Assembly (NCBI RefSeq): GCF_006438925.1
Contig: NZ_RCZA01000003.1
Span: forward strand, 556,656-620,655
Length of the DNA stretch: 64,000 bases
Source of the DNA: Pseudomonas mandelii
Lineage (GTDB): Bacteria; Pseudomonadota; Gammaproteobacteria; Pseudomonadales; Pseudomonadaceae
Reading direction: 5' to 3'
This document shows, piece after piece, positions 56,704-64,000 of this stretch. Position 1 is the stretch's first letter. Each line of letters opens with the position of its first letter. A program made the position numbers and the translations under genes. Below the pieces are notes generated by a model. The model was not told where the DNA came from. It saw only the letters and a list, made by a program, of their open reading frames with translations, and ran no database searches.

Positions 56704-59540
56704 GCAAGGAACGCTACGGCATTCGCCGCTTTGCCCTTTTGAACACCGCCGGGTATAGCCTCGGCCTGTTCCCGCTGGAAGAACCGCTGTCGGTTTACGG
56801 CGCGAACAACCTCGGTAAATCCGCCTCGATTAACGCCTTGCAGTTCCCGATCCTGGCGCGCATGTCGGACATGAGTTTCGGCAAGTACAGCCTGGAACAA
56901 TCCCGTCGTTTCTACTTCGCCTCGGACACCAGTTACATCCTGGTCGAAGTCTCGCTGCCTCACGGTCCACATGTGATTGGTGTGGTCGGTCGCGGCCCGG
57001 GCGGTGGTTTCGGTCACCAGTTCTTTGCCTACGCCGGCAAACTGGATCTGGCCCATTACCAGAAAAACGACACCTGCCTGCGGCAGAAAGAATTGTTCAC
57101 CAACCTTGAGCGTGAAGGCCTGAAAGCCTACGAACTCAAGCCGGATGAACTGCGTCGTTTGCTGGTGGGCGGTCACACGTCGATTCCGCTGGACCTGACG
57201 CTGATCCCGCTGCGTTCCACCAGCGAGCAGAGCCTGAAGACCTTCCGCGCACTGTTCATCAACCTGCTGCACATGCGCGAAATCACCGCAGCCAAGCTCA
57301 AGCAATTGTTCCTCGATGCCTTCGAACACAGCCTGCGCTCCGGTAGCGTCGACTACATCGCCGCGTGCGAAGAAGCGTTCCGCGATGTACGACGCATGGA
57401 GCAGGACTACAACTCGCTGGTCACTGCCGGCCCATTGGTCGAAGCCCTTGCGGCAGGCGTGACTCAGCGCAATATCCTGCGCGGCAAACTGCACCGGATC
57501 TCGCCGCTGCTCGATTCCCTGCTCGGCACCTGGTCGGACTACGCCAGTGCGCGCAAGGAAGAGCTGACGATTCAGGCCGAGCACTACCGCAACGAACAGG
57601 ACGCGCTGCAAAACGATCAGCGTGGCGGCACTCAAGAGCTGATGCGTCTGGAGCGGGAAATCACTGGCATCCAGCGCTGGCTCGGCGAATTGTCGGTGCT
57701 CAAGCATCGCTTCGCGTTGGTCAATGACGTCAAAGTCCTTGAGCAACAACTGCTCGCAGCCAAGGACGCGCACGATGAACTGGCCGGTGCGCTGGCGCAG
57801 TCGCGGCAGTTCAGCGCCGAAGATCTGGAAGAGCGTCTGCGGGATCTGGAAAAACGCCTGAAGTCGGTGAAGCAGCAACTCGATCACGCCGACAACAACA
57901 GCTACGCCCGTCTGCGCGAGGAATTCTCGCAACAGGATGTCGAGCGCCTGATGCGTTTGTTCAACAGCGCATTGTTCAGCCTGCCGCTGGGTGAACACGG
58001 CATTACGCTGGACGAGGACGGTCAGTGGGTCAAATCCATGGAACTGATTCTCGACGGCTTCAAGGGTGAGCGCTTCGAAGTGCCGGGCCTGTCCATCGAC
58101 ATCTCGCACATCGAGCCGCCGGCCCTGCAAGCCCTGGCTGACCGCGCGGCATTGCGCGATCAGAAAGAGCGTCTGGACAAAGAACTCAAGCAACTGAAAA
58201 CCCAACAAGCCGTGGCCGCCGACCGCGCCGCGAGCAAGACCCAGACCGAAGCGCTGTACCAGCAAGTGCTGGATGCGCAGAAAGCGCTGGAAGATTTCCG
58301 CCGCGCGCAAACCCTGAGCGCCGAGGAAGGCGACAAGCTGGAACAACTGGCGCAGATGGAAGCGGCGCAGGACGAGTTGAAGCGCTCCAGCGACGCTTTC
58401 ACTGAACGCGTCCAGCAACTGTCGGCCAAGCTGCAACTGGTCGGCCGGCAGATCGGCGACATGGAAGCCAAGCAACGCACCCTCGACGACGCCCTGCGTC
58501 GCCGTCAGCTGTTGCCCGCAGACCTGCCGTTCGGTACGCCGTTCATGGACCCGATCGACGATTCCATGGACAACCTGCTGCCGCTGCTCAATGACTATCA
58601 GGACAGCTGGCAGGGTTTGCAGCGCAGCGACGGTCAGATCGAGGCGCTGTATGCGCAGGTGCGCCTCAAGGGTGTGGCCAAGTTCGACAGCGAAGACGAC
58701 ATGGAGCGTCGCCTGCAACTGCTGATCAACGCGTACGCACACCGCACCGACGAAGCCCTGACCCTTGGCAAGGCGCGTCGTGCGGCCGTTACCGACATCG
58801 CCCGGACCCTGCGCAACATCCGCAGCGACTACGACAGCCTTGAGCATCAACTGGCGCTGTTCAACCGCGAGATCAACAAACGTCAGGTCTCCAACCTGCA
58901 AAGCTTCCGCATTGTGCTGGCACCGAACAAGGAAGCGCTCAAGCACATCGACCAGATCATCCACAGCGCCGGTCAGTACGAAGAAGGTGAAACCCTCTCC
59001 GTGTTCGACCTGAGCCAAAGCGCCGATCAGGACAACAAGAACGAAGAAGCCAAGGAATACCTGGCGCGTCTGGTGGCGGCGAACCACAACCAGCTCGGCC
59101 TCAAGGACTTGTTCGAGTTGGCGTTCGAGATCACCAAGGTCAACGGCCAGCCGGTGATTCACACCGACATCGACGGCGCGGCGTCCAACGGCACCACCAT
59201 GACCATCAAGGCGCTGACCAACATGTACTTGTTGCTGCACTTGATGGACCGTGACCAGGCCGGTCGCGTGCGCCTGCCGTACTACCTCGACGAGGCAGCG
59301 GACATCGACGAGAAGAACCAGGCAGCGTTGCTGGAAACCAGTCTGCAACTGGGCTTCGTACCGATCCTGGCGAGTGTGAAGCCGCAGGTCTGCGCCAGTG
59401 TCGCCATCGACCTGGAAGGTGGCAGCGGGCCGAACGGGATCTACATCGACGAGGCGGACTGGAAGTACATCCGTCGTCACGACGAAGTGAAGGCTGCCGT
59501 TACCGTTGCCGCAGATGAACCGGAGCTGGATGCGGTCTGA
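56700..59540 (+). CDS. mksB: condensin subunit MksB (SMC-like ATPase)
   Basis: 946 residues, SMC-like ATPase that moves DNA into loops. Walker A GANNLGKSASINAL (about residues 35-48), a long coiled-coil middle (about 280-740), the ABC signature near SNGTTMTIKAL and Walker B LPYYLDEAADIDE (about 860-872). Overlap with mksE by four bases. No toprim-fold mksG (jetD) follows, so this is the housekeeping type, not the plasmid-defence Wadjet type. A terminator ends the operon. Confidence 0.93.
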   Translation: MSKERYGIRRFALLNTAGYSLGLFPLEEPLSVYGANNLGKSASINALQFPILARMSDMSFGKYSLEQSRRFYFASDTSYILVEVSLPHGPHVIGVVGRGPGGGFGHQFFAYAGKLDLAHYQKNDTCLRQKELFTNLEREGLKAYELKPDELRRLLVGGHTSIPLDLTLIPLRSTSEQSLKTFRALFINLLHMREITAAKLKQLFLDAFEHSLRSGSVDYIAACEEAFRDVRRMEQDYNSLVTAGPLVEALAAGVTQRNILRGKLHRISPLLDSLLGTWSDYASARKEELTIQAEHYRNEQDALQNDQRGGTQELMRLEREITGIQRWLGELSVLKHRFALVNDVKVLEQQLLAAKDAHDELAGALAQSRQFSAEDLEERLRDLEKRLKSVKQQLDHADNNSYARLREEFSQQDVERLMRLFNSALFSLPLGEHGITLDEDGQWVKSMELILDGFKGERFEVPGLSIDISHIEPPALQALADRAALRDQKERLDKELKQLKTQQAVAADRAASKTQTEALYQQVLDAQKALEDFRRAQTLSAEEGDKLEQLAQMEAAQDELKRSSDAFTERVQQLSAKLQLVGRQIGDMEAKQRTLDDALRRRQLLPADLPFGTPFMDPIDDSMDNLLPLLNDYQDSWQGLQRSDGQIEALYAQVRLKGVAKFDSEDDMERRLQLLINAYAHRTDEALTLGKARRAAVTDIARTLRNIRSDYDSLEHQLALFNREINKRQVSNLQSFRIVLAPNKEALKHIDQIIHSAGQYEEGETLSVFDLSQSADQDNKNEEAKEYLARLVAANHNQLGLKDLFELAFEITKVNGQPVIHTDIDGAASNGTTMTIKALTNMYLLLHLMDRDQAGRVRLPYYLDEAADIDEKNQAALLETSLQLGFVPILASVKPQVCASVAIDLEGGSGPNGIYIDEADWKYIRRHDEVKAAVTVAADEPELDAV

Positions 59541-59561
59541 TCTGCGTTAATCGACAGCCAT

Positions 59562-59597
59562 AAAAAAGGCCGCGACCCAATGGATCGCGGCCTTTTT
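59562..59597 (+). terminator. rho-independent terminator of mksFEB
   Basis: AAAAAAGGCCGCGA, loop of about 9 bases, TCGCGGCCTTTTT. Confidence 0.92.
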
Positions 59598-59629
59598 CAT
59601 GGGTGCCTTTCAGTGAATTTGAGGGCCTC

Positions 59630-59721
59630 TTCGCGAGCAGGCTCGCTCCCACATTGGATAAGTGCCAGACACACATTCTGCGTTCACAGCACATCCCTGT
59701 GGGAGCGAGCCTGCTCGCGAA
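59630..59721. repeat. REPIN, TGTGGGAGCGAGCCTGCTCGC family
   Basis: Perfect inverted arms TTCGCGAGCAGGCTCGCTCC and GGAGCGAGCCTGCTCGCGAA around a spacer of about 44 bases. Between the convergent mksB and pqiB genes. Confidence 0.9.
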
Positions 59722-59753
59722 AGCGCCATCACAGACACCCAAATAATTTCCCG

Positions 59754-62057
59754 CTATTTACCGATTGAGATCTTCGGCGCCCAGGTCAGCCATTCGTCTT
59801 CAAACTTATCGAACAGCGGGAACGTTTGCTCAGCTCGCGCCGGACTGCCCATGCGCTCGCCCTCCGGCGTGGCGAAAGCGATGCCGCCCTGAATCAGCGT
59901 CTCAAGCGATTCGGTTCGCATCGTCGCACCTTTGAACAAGCCGTAATCAAAGCCAAAACCACTGGAGTTCCAGAAACGCGTGCCGCTGCGCACCAACGGT
60001 GCGTACTTCGGCTCGATCAGGATGTGCACCAACACACGATCCGCCGTCTGGCCGAGTTCATAGCCTGTCACCTTGCCCACGGTGATTTCGCGATAGGTGA
60101 CCGGCACACCTGTTTTCAGCGAACCACGGCGGGCAGCGCTCAACACCAGACTCAAACCGGCTTCTTGTTTAGCGGTTTCCGGCGGATTGGTCAGGGCCAC
60201 GAAGTTTTTCTGCGGGCCGAGGTTTTTCGCGGCCGGTTGCACTTCGATGTATTGACCAGTGACCAGCGTTTCGAGGTTGGACGTCTTGATCAGACCCAGT
60301 TCAGGTTTGACGACCCAGAATTGACTGCCGACCCGAGCGATACGCTCCGGCACTTCTGTGATTCGTGCAGTCAGCAGCACCGATTGCAGGTCATCGCTGA
60401 GGTCGACGTCTTCAATCTTGCCGACATCCAGGCCTTTGAATCGAATCGGCGTGCCGCTGCGCAAGCCATCGGCGCGATCAACCCTGATCGTTACCACGGC
60501 ACCTTTTTGCGTCGCGTCATCATGACTGGCGAACAAACGGAAACGCGGAATCCGCTTCTGCAACGGAGCCTTGGCTTCCGGGGTTTCGAAGGCAATGCCG
60601 CCGGCCATCAGGCTTTGTAGCGACTCACTTTTGACCTGGATTCCTCCCGTCAGTCCACCCGTGAGCGTAATGCCGCTGGCATTCCAGAACCGTGTCGAGG
60701 CGTTGACCAGACCTTCGTATTCCTTCTCGATGTGAACACCAATCACCAACTGCTTTTTGGTGCGTGAGAACTGATAGCTCTGGACCGAACCAACCTTGAC
60801 CTGTTTGTAGAGAATCGGGCTGCCGACCTCCAGTGAACCGAGGTTTTCAGTGAACAGCACCAGGTGCAATCCTGGCGCACGCAAGTCGAGCGGCGGTGCC
60901 TTCGGCCGTGCGACAAACTCGCGCTGCGGTGCGGCGCCTTTGTCTCCCGGACGCACGGCGATGTAGTTACCTTTGACCAACGCTTCGAGCCCGGTGATAC
61001 CGGCAAGCGAGATCGACGGCTTGACCACCCAGAACTGGGTGCCTTCGACCAGGTAATCTTCAGCCAGAGGATCGAGGGTCAATTCGGCGGTGGCACTGGA
61101 TAGATCTGGATCGATCTTGAGCGCTTTCAGATTGCCGACCTGGATGCCTTTGTACATAACCGGTGTGCGACCCGCCTGCATTCCTTCGAAGTCGCTGAGC
61201 TTGACCTTGACCCGAATACCGGCGGCGGCTGCATCGAAATCTTCGTAGAGACGAAACGGCAGACTCGGGTCGGTGGGTGGGCTGTCCTTGCGGTTCTCCG
61301 GCGTGGCGAACGCGATACCGCCAGCGACGATGCTGGCCAGGGACTCGCTGCGCACTTTCACACCCGACAGGTTGGCGTCGATGCTGATGCCGCTGGCGTT
61401 CCAGAAACGCGTGTGTTTGCGCACCAGTTTGGCGTAGGTGGGCTCGATGAAAACTTTCAGTTCGACGGTGCTTTGGTCTTCTGACAGCAGATAACTTTTG
61501 ATCTGGCCGACCTTGATCTGCTTATAGAACACCGGGCTACCGCGATTGAGTGAACCGAGACGATCTGCCTTGATGGTCAGGTGTAGACCGGGCTGGGCGT
61601 CCGACAGCGGCGGCTCTTCGGCCAAGGCTTTGAACTTGCGAGTCGGCTCACCCTCGCCCGGGCTTATCGCCACGTAATTACCCGAGACCAGCGTCTCCAG
61701 GCCCGTGATGCCGGCCAGCGTCACGCTCGGCTTGACCAGCCAGAAACGGGTGCTGGTTCGCAGGTATGGCTCCACGTCCTTATTCATCTCGACGGTGGCG
61801 ATCACGCCTTTAGAGTTGCCTTCATCATCGAGCTTGAGGGTCTTCACCTTACCCACCGACATGCCTTTGTAGACGACTTCGGTCTTGTTGGCCTGAATGC
61901 CTTCACCACTTTCGAAACGCACCTGAATTTCGATGCCGGTCTCGTTGTAGGCACGCCAGCCAAGCCAGCCGCCGATGATCAGGGCGATCAGGGGCAGTAC
62001 CCAGATAGCAGACCAGTTCGAGGCCGGTCGGGTTTTCGCTGTAGGCAAATCAGTCAT
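59754..62057 (-). CDS. pqiB: PqiB family intermembrane lipid transport protein with six MCE domains
   Basis: 767 residues: one N-terminal membrane anchor (about 17-36) and six MCE/MlaD domains with cores at VVYKGMSVGKV, VFYKQIKVGQI, VMYKGIQVGNL, ILYKQVKVGSV, IRFKGLDVGKI and VTYREITVGKV. MCE proteins form hexameric rings that make a channel for phospholipids between inner and outer membrane. E. coli PqiB has three and LetB seven, so this is an intermediate length. The domains alternate in two types, giving three repeats of about 235 residues, each closed by an AGGIAFATPE-like block. Overlaps pqiA by 8 bases. Confidence 0.9.
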   Translation of the reverse strand: MTDLPTAKTRPASNWSAIWVLPLIALIIGGWLGWRAYNETGIEIQVRFESGEGIQANKTEVVYKGMSVGKVKTLKLDDEGNSKGVIATVEMNKDVEPYLRTSTRFWLVKPSVTLAGITGLETLVSGNYVAISPGEGEPTRKFKALAEEPPLSDAQPGLHLTIKADRLGSLNRGSPVFYKQIKVGQIKSYLLSEDQSTVELKVFIEPTYAKLVRKHTRFWNASGISIDANLSGVKVRSESLASIVAGGIAFATPENRKDSPPTDPSLPFRLYEDFDAAAAGIRVKVKLSDFEGMQAGRTPVMYKGIQVGNLKALKIDPDLSSATAELTLDPLAEDYLVEGTQFWVVKPSISLAGITGLEALVKGNYIAVRPGDKGAAPQREFVARPKAPPLDLRAPGLHLVLFTENLGSLEVGSPILYKQVKVGSVQSYQFSRTKKQLVIGVHIEKEYEGLVNASTRFWNASGITLTGGLTGGIQVKSESLQSLMAGGIAFETPEAKAPLQKRIPRFRLFASHDDATQKGAVVTIRVDRADGLRSGTPIRFKGLDVGKIEDVDLSDDLQSVLLTARITEVPERIARVGSQFWVVKPELGLIKTSNLETLVTGQYIEVQPAAKNLGPQKNFVALTNPPETAKQEAGLSLVLSAARRGSLKTGVPVTYREITVGKVTGYELGQTADRVLVHILIEPKYAPLVRSGTRFWNSSGFGFDYGLFKGATMRTESLETLIQGGIAFATPEGERMGSPARAEQTFPLFDKFEDEWLTWAPKISIGK

Positions 62058-62673
62058 GGTCGTCGTCCGACTCCGTGTTATCCCAAATCAGTCGGGGATC
62101 GAAAGTTACTGCGGCAAGCATTGTCAGAATCACCACACTGGCGAAAGCGATGGCGCCAAGATTGGCTTCGACGCTGGCAAGCCGTCCAAAATTCACAACC
62201 GCCACCAGGATGGCGATCACAAAAATATCGAGCATTGACCAGCGGCCAATGAACTCAATAAAGCGGTACATCCAAATGCGTTGGCGAGCCGACAGTGGCT
62301 GGCGGCGCTGCACAGAAAACAGCAGCAGTCCGATGCCCACCAATTTGAACGTTGGTACCAGAATACTGGCGATAAAAACCACGGCGGCGATTGGAATCAT
62401 GCCGTGTTGAACCAGTTGGATCACACCGGACATGATCGTGCTGGGATCGCCCTGCCCCAGTGAACTGACGGTCATGATCGGCAACACGTTGGCCGGGATG
62501 TAGAGAACCGCGGCGGTCACCAGCAGCGCCCAGGTACGCATCACACTGTTCGGACGACGGGCGTGAACCAGCGCACCGCAACGGGTGCAGACCTGCTCAT
62601 CGGTGTCGGCTTCCTGCTTGTTCAATTCATGGCATTCGGCGCAAATCAGAATGCCTGCATCAATCGCTCGCAT
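62050..62673 (-). CDS. pqiA: PqiA family membrane protein (second copy)
   Basis: 207 residues, four membrane helices behind an N-terminal zinc ribbon (CAECHELNK and VCTRCGAL). Works with PqiB as inner-membrane partner. ATG 62673 is chosen because AGGAG lies nine bases upstream; ATG 62679 is too close to it. Overlaps the first pqiA by 14 bases and pqiB by 8. Confidence 0.88.
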   Translation of the reverse strand: MRAIDAGILICAECHELNKQEADTDEQVCTRCGALVHARRPNSVMRTWALLVTAAVLYIPANVLPIMTVSSLGQGDPSTIMSGVIQLVQHGMIPIAAVVFIASILVPTFKLVGIGLLLFSVQRRQPLSARQRIWMYRFIEFIGRWSMLDIFVIAILVAVVNFGRLASVEANLGAIAFASVVILTMLAAVTFDPRLIWDNTESDDDHD

Positions 62674-63319
62674 GGGCATCTTCTCCTGATAAAGCCTGCC
62701 AGATCTGATGGGGCGACATCACAACCTCCAACCAGACCTGGACCAACAACAAACCGATAAAGCACGCCAAACCAAGACCGACGTTAATTGCTGCCATATC
62801 TGCCAGTTTGACGATCGCCACCAGTACGCCCATGAGGTAGACCTCGAGCATCCCCCAATCGCGTAAATGGTGATAAATGCGGTAGAGCAACAAGCCGTAA
62901 CTGCGTCCGATATCAAAACGAATACTCAGCAGCACAACCAGTTGGCAAAGCAACTTGAGCAGCGGGATTCCCATGCTGCAGAGAAACACCACGACTGCTA
63001 CACCCTGCATTCCGGTATCGAACAGGCCAACAACGCCAGTCCAGACAGTGTCATCCGACGACTGCCCGAGTAGATGGAGCTGCATGATGGGTAAAAAGTT
63101 CGCCGGGATATACAACAACAGTGCGGCGAGAACCAACGCGAGACTGCGCTGTACGACGTTATGGCGATGGGCGTAGAGCTCGTAGCCGCAACGCGGACAG
63201 AGGGCTTTCTCGCCATGGGCGAGTTCGGGCTTGCGCATCAGCAAGTCGCACTCATGACACGCTACCAAGTCGTCCAGCGGTAATTCTGACAGCCCTGGGG
63301 CGTCAACCGGATCTGGCAT
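62660..63319 (-). CDS. pqiA: PqiA family membrane protein (first copy)
   Basis: 219 residues with the same plan: zinc ribbon CHECDLLM and CPRCGYELY (about residues 18-50) and four membrane helices. In E. coli one PqiA carries two such units in a single chain; here they are split into two genes. First gene of the operon. Confidence 0.88.
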   Translation of the reverse strand: MPDPVDAPGLSELPLDDLVACHECDLLMRKPELAHGEKALCPRCGYELYAHRHNVVQRSLALVLAALLLYIPANFLPIMQLHLLGQSSDDTVWTGVVGLFDTGMQGVAVVVFLCSMGIPLLKLLCQLVVLLSIRFDIGRSYGLLLYRIYHHLRDWGMLEVYLMGVLVAIVKLADMAAINVGLGLACFIGLLLVQVWLEVVMSPHQIWQALSGEDAHASD

Positions 63320-63426
63320 AAAGGCTCTGGCTCCGAAAAAGTTGGACCTATTCTAGTGTCATGGATCGAAAATAACTGTGCAAATTTGTGCTTTAACTGA
63401 AAGCCACTTTCCTGCGGACAAAACAA

Positions 63427-63458
63427 AACCCCTACCTGCATACGCAGATAGGGGTTTC
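63427..63458 (-). terminator. terminator of the rRNA operon
   Basis: Read on the minus strand: AAACCCCTATCTGC, short loop, GCAGGTAGGGGTTTTG followed by TTTTG. Downstream of the 5S gene on the minus strand. Confidence 0.9.
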
Positions 63459-63468
63459 GGAATTTAAT

Positions 63469-63584
63469 CTTGACGATGACCTACTCTCACATGGGGAAAC
63501 CCCACACTACCATCGGCGATGCATCGTTTCACTGCTGAGTTCGGGATGGGATCAGGTGGTTCCAATGCTCTATGGTCGTCAAGA
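63469..63584 (-). rRNA. rrf: 5S ribosomal RNA
   Basis: About 116 bases. On the minus strand it opens CTTGACGACCATAGAGC, pairs with the closing GTAGGTCATCGTCAAG, and has the loop CCTGATCCCATCCCGAACTC and CGATGCATCGCCGATGG. Ends uncertain by a base or two. Confidence 0.95.
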
Positions 63585-63739
63585 AATTCGGTAGCCAGGT
63601 CGTGGGCCTTTTCAGGTTCACGCTCCAGCGAATGGGTATGCGATAGATTTGTGTGTTTCGTTTCGAATTTTCGACTTATGTCGTCTTCACACACCGCAAT
63701 CCGGTGCCTTTTCAGGTCAGCAAATTGCTTGGGTGTTAT

Positions 63740-64000
63740 ATGGTCAAGCCTCACGGGCAATTAGTATTGGTTAGCTCAACGCCTCACAGCGCTTACACAC
63801 CCAACCTATCAACGTCGTAGTCTTCGACGGCCCTTCAGGGGACTCAAGGTCCCAGTGAGATCTCATCTTGAGGCTAGTTTCCCGCTTAGATGCTTTCAGC
63901 GGTTATCTATTCCGAACATAGCTACCCGGCAATGCCACTGGCGTGACAACCGGAACACCAGAGGTTCGTCCACTCCGGTCCTCTCGTACTAGGAGCAGCC
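63740..64000 (-). rRNA. rrl: 23S ribosomal RNA, 3' end
   Basis: Last 260 bases of 23S rRNA on the minus strand, running out of the window. It includes the sarcin-ricin loop (AGTACGAGAGGACC, about 63977-63990 as complement) and the terminal GTGAGGCTTGACCAT near 63740. The 3' end is placed by comparison with known 23S tails. Confidence 0.93.

Noticed and set aside
56460..59480. 1006-codon ORF on the minus strand across mksB
   Set aside because: Exactly antisense to a protein with Walker A, Walker B and signature motifs; composition rich in Val, Gln, Leu and Arg as expected for antisense frames in GC-rich DNA; no ribosome binding site.
54723..59540. Wadjet (JetABCD) defence system
   Set aside because: The fourth gene, mksG/jetD, is missing; the operon ends in a terminator after mksB.

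Overview
The window is chromosomal DNA of a Pseudomonas from the fluorescens complex. Three things point there. Gene order closely follows the P. aeruginosa block from PA4640 (mqo) to the rRNA operon at PA4690, as I remember that genome. The intergenic spaces carry REP/REPIN palindromes typical of fluorescent pseudomonads. The coding style is high in GC with GTG starts and overlapping stop/start codons. No CRISPR array, insertion sequence or prophage was seen.

Layout. 1-8.9 kb: the end of an acyltransferase gene, small membrane or lipoprotein genes, malate:quinone oxidoreductase (mqo) behind a long non-coding leader, a SulP transporter, and purine salvage (hpt). 9.0-13.0 kb: uracil salvage (upp, uraA), ferrochelatase (hemH) and a TIGR01777 epimerase. 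13.0-18.6 kb: a photoprotection cluster made of a renalase-type flavoenzyme, then an operon of a TudS-DUF1722 (RudS-type) tRNA desulfidase, a LitR/CarH-like MerR regulator, photolyase (phr) and a short-chain dehydrogenase. Both transcription units start behind TGTACA-type half-sites, several spaced exactly 12 bases apart. The operon ends in what looks like the scar of a decayed FAD oxidoreductase gene. 19-24.5 kb (minus strand): pagL, then murI-moeB-prmC-prfA-hemA, tightly packed. 24.7-31.7 kb (plus strand): a TPR lipoprotein, lolB, ispE, tRNA-Gln, prs, rplY, pth and ychF, with a candidate 29-residue leader ORF fused to the pth start codon.

31.8-52 kb is the variable part, placed between ychF and the carbonic anhydrase gene. 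It holds two MFS transporters, two chemoreceptor-type proteins, tRNA-Met, a DUF2817 carboxypeptidase-like protein, gamma-glutamyltransferase, a higBA toxin-antitoxin pair, a molbindin, a second D-Ala-D-Ala ligase, an XRE/DUF2975 pair, an AraC regulator with cupin and flavin-reductase neighbours, an orphan PseH-like acetyltransferase, an AtoE-type fatty-acid transporter, an unrecognised periplasmic protein and a SET-domain protein. 52-64 kb returns to conserved order: can, an acidic protein, rimI, the MksFEB condensin operon, a pqiA-pqiA-pqiB lipid-transport operon whose PqiB has six MCE domains, and the 3' end of an rRNA operon (5S and the 23S tail) on the minus strand.

The most interesting element is the 13-18.6 kb cluster. 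A probable light-responsive promoter set appears to join DNA photorepair with removal of 4-thiouridine, the near-UV-sensitive tRNA base, and with repair of aberrant NAD(P)H isomers by renalase. The operator match and the RudS assignment rest on recalled literature and should be checked; the motifs themselves are read directly from the sequence.
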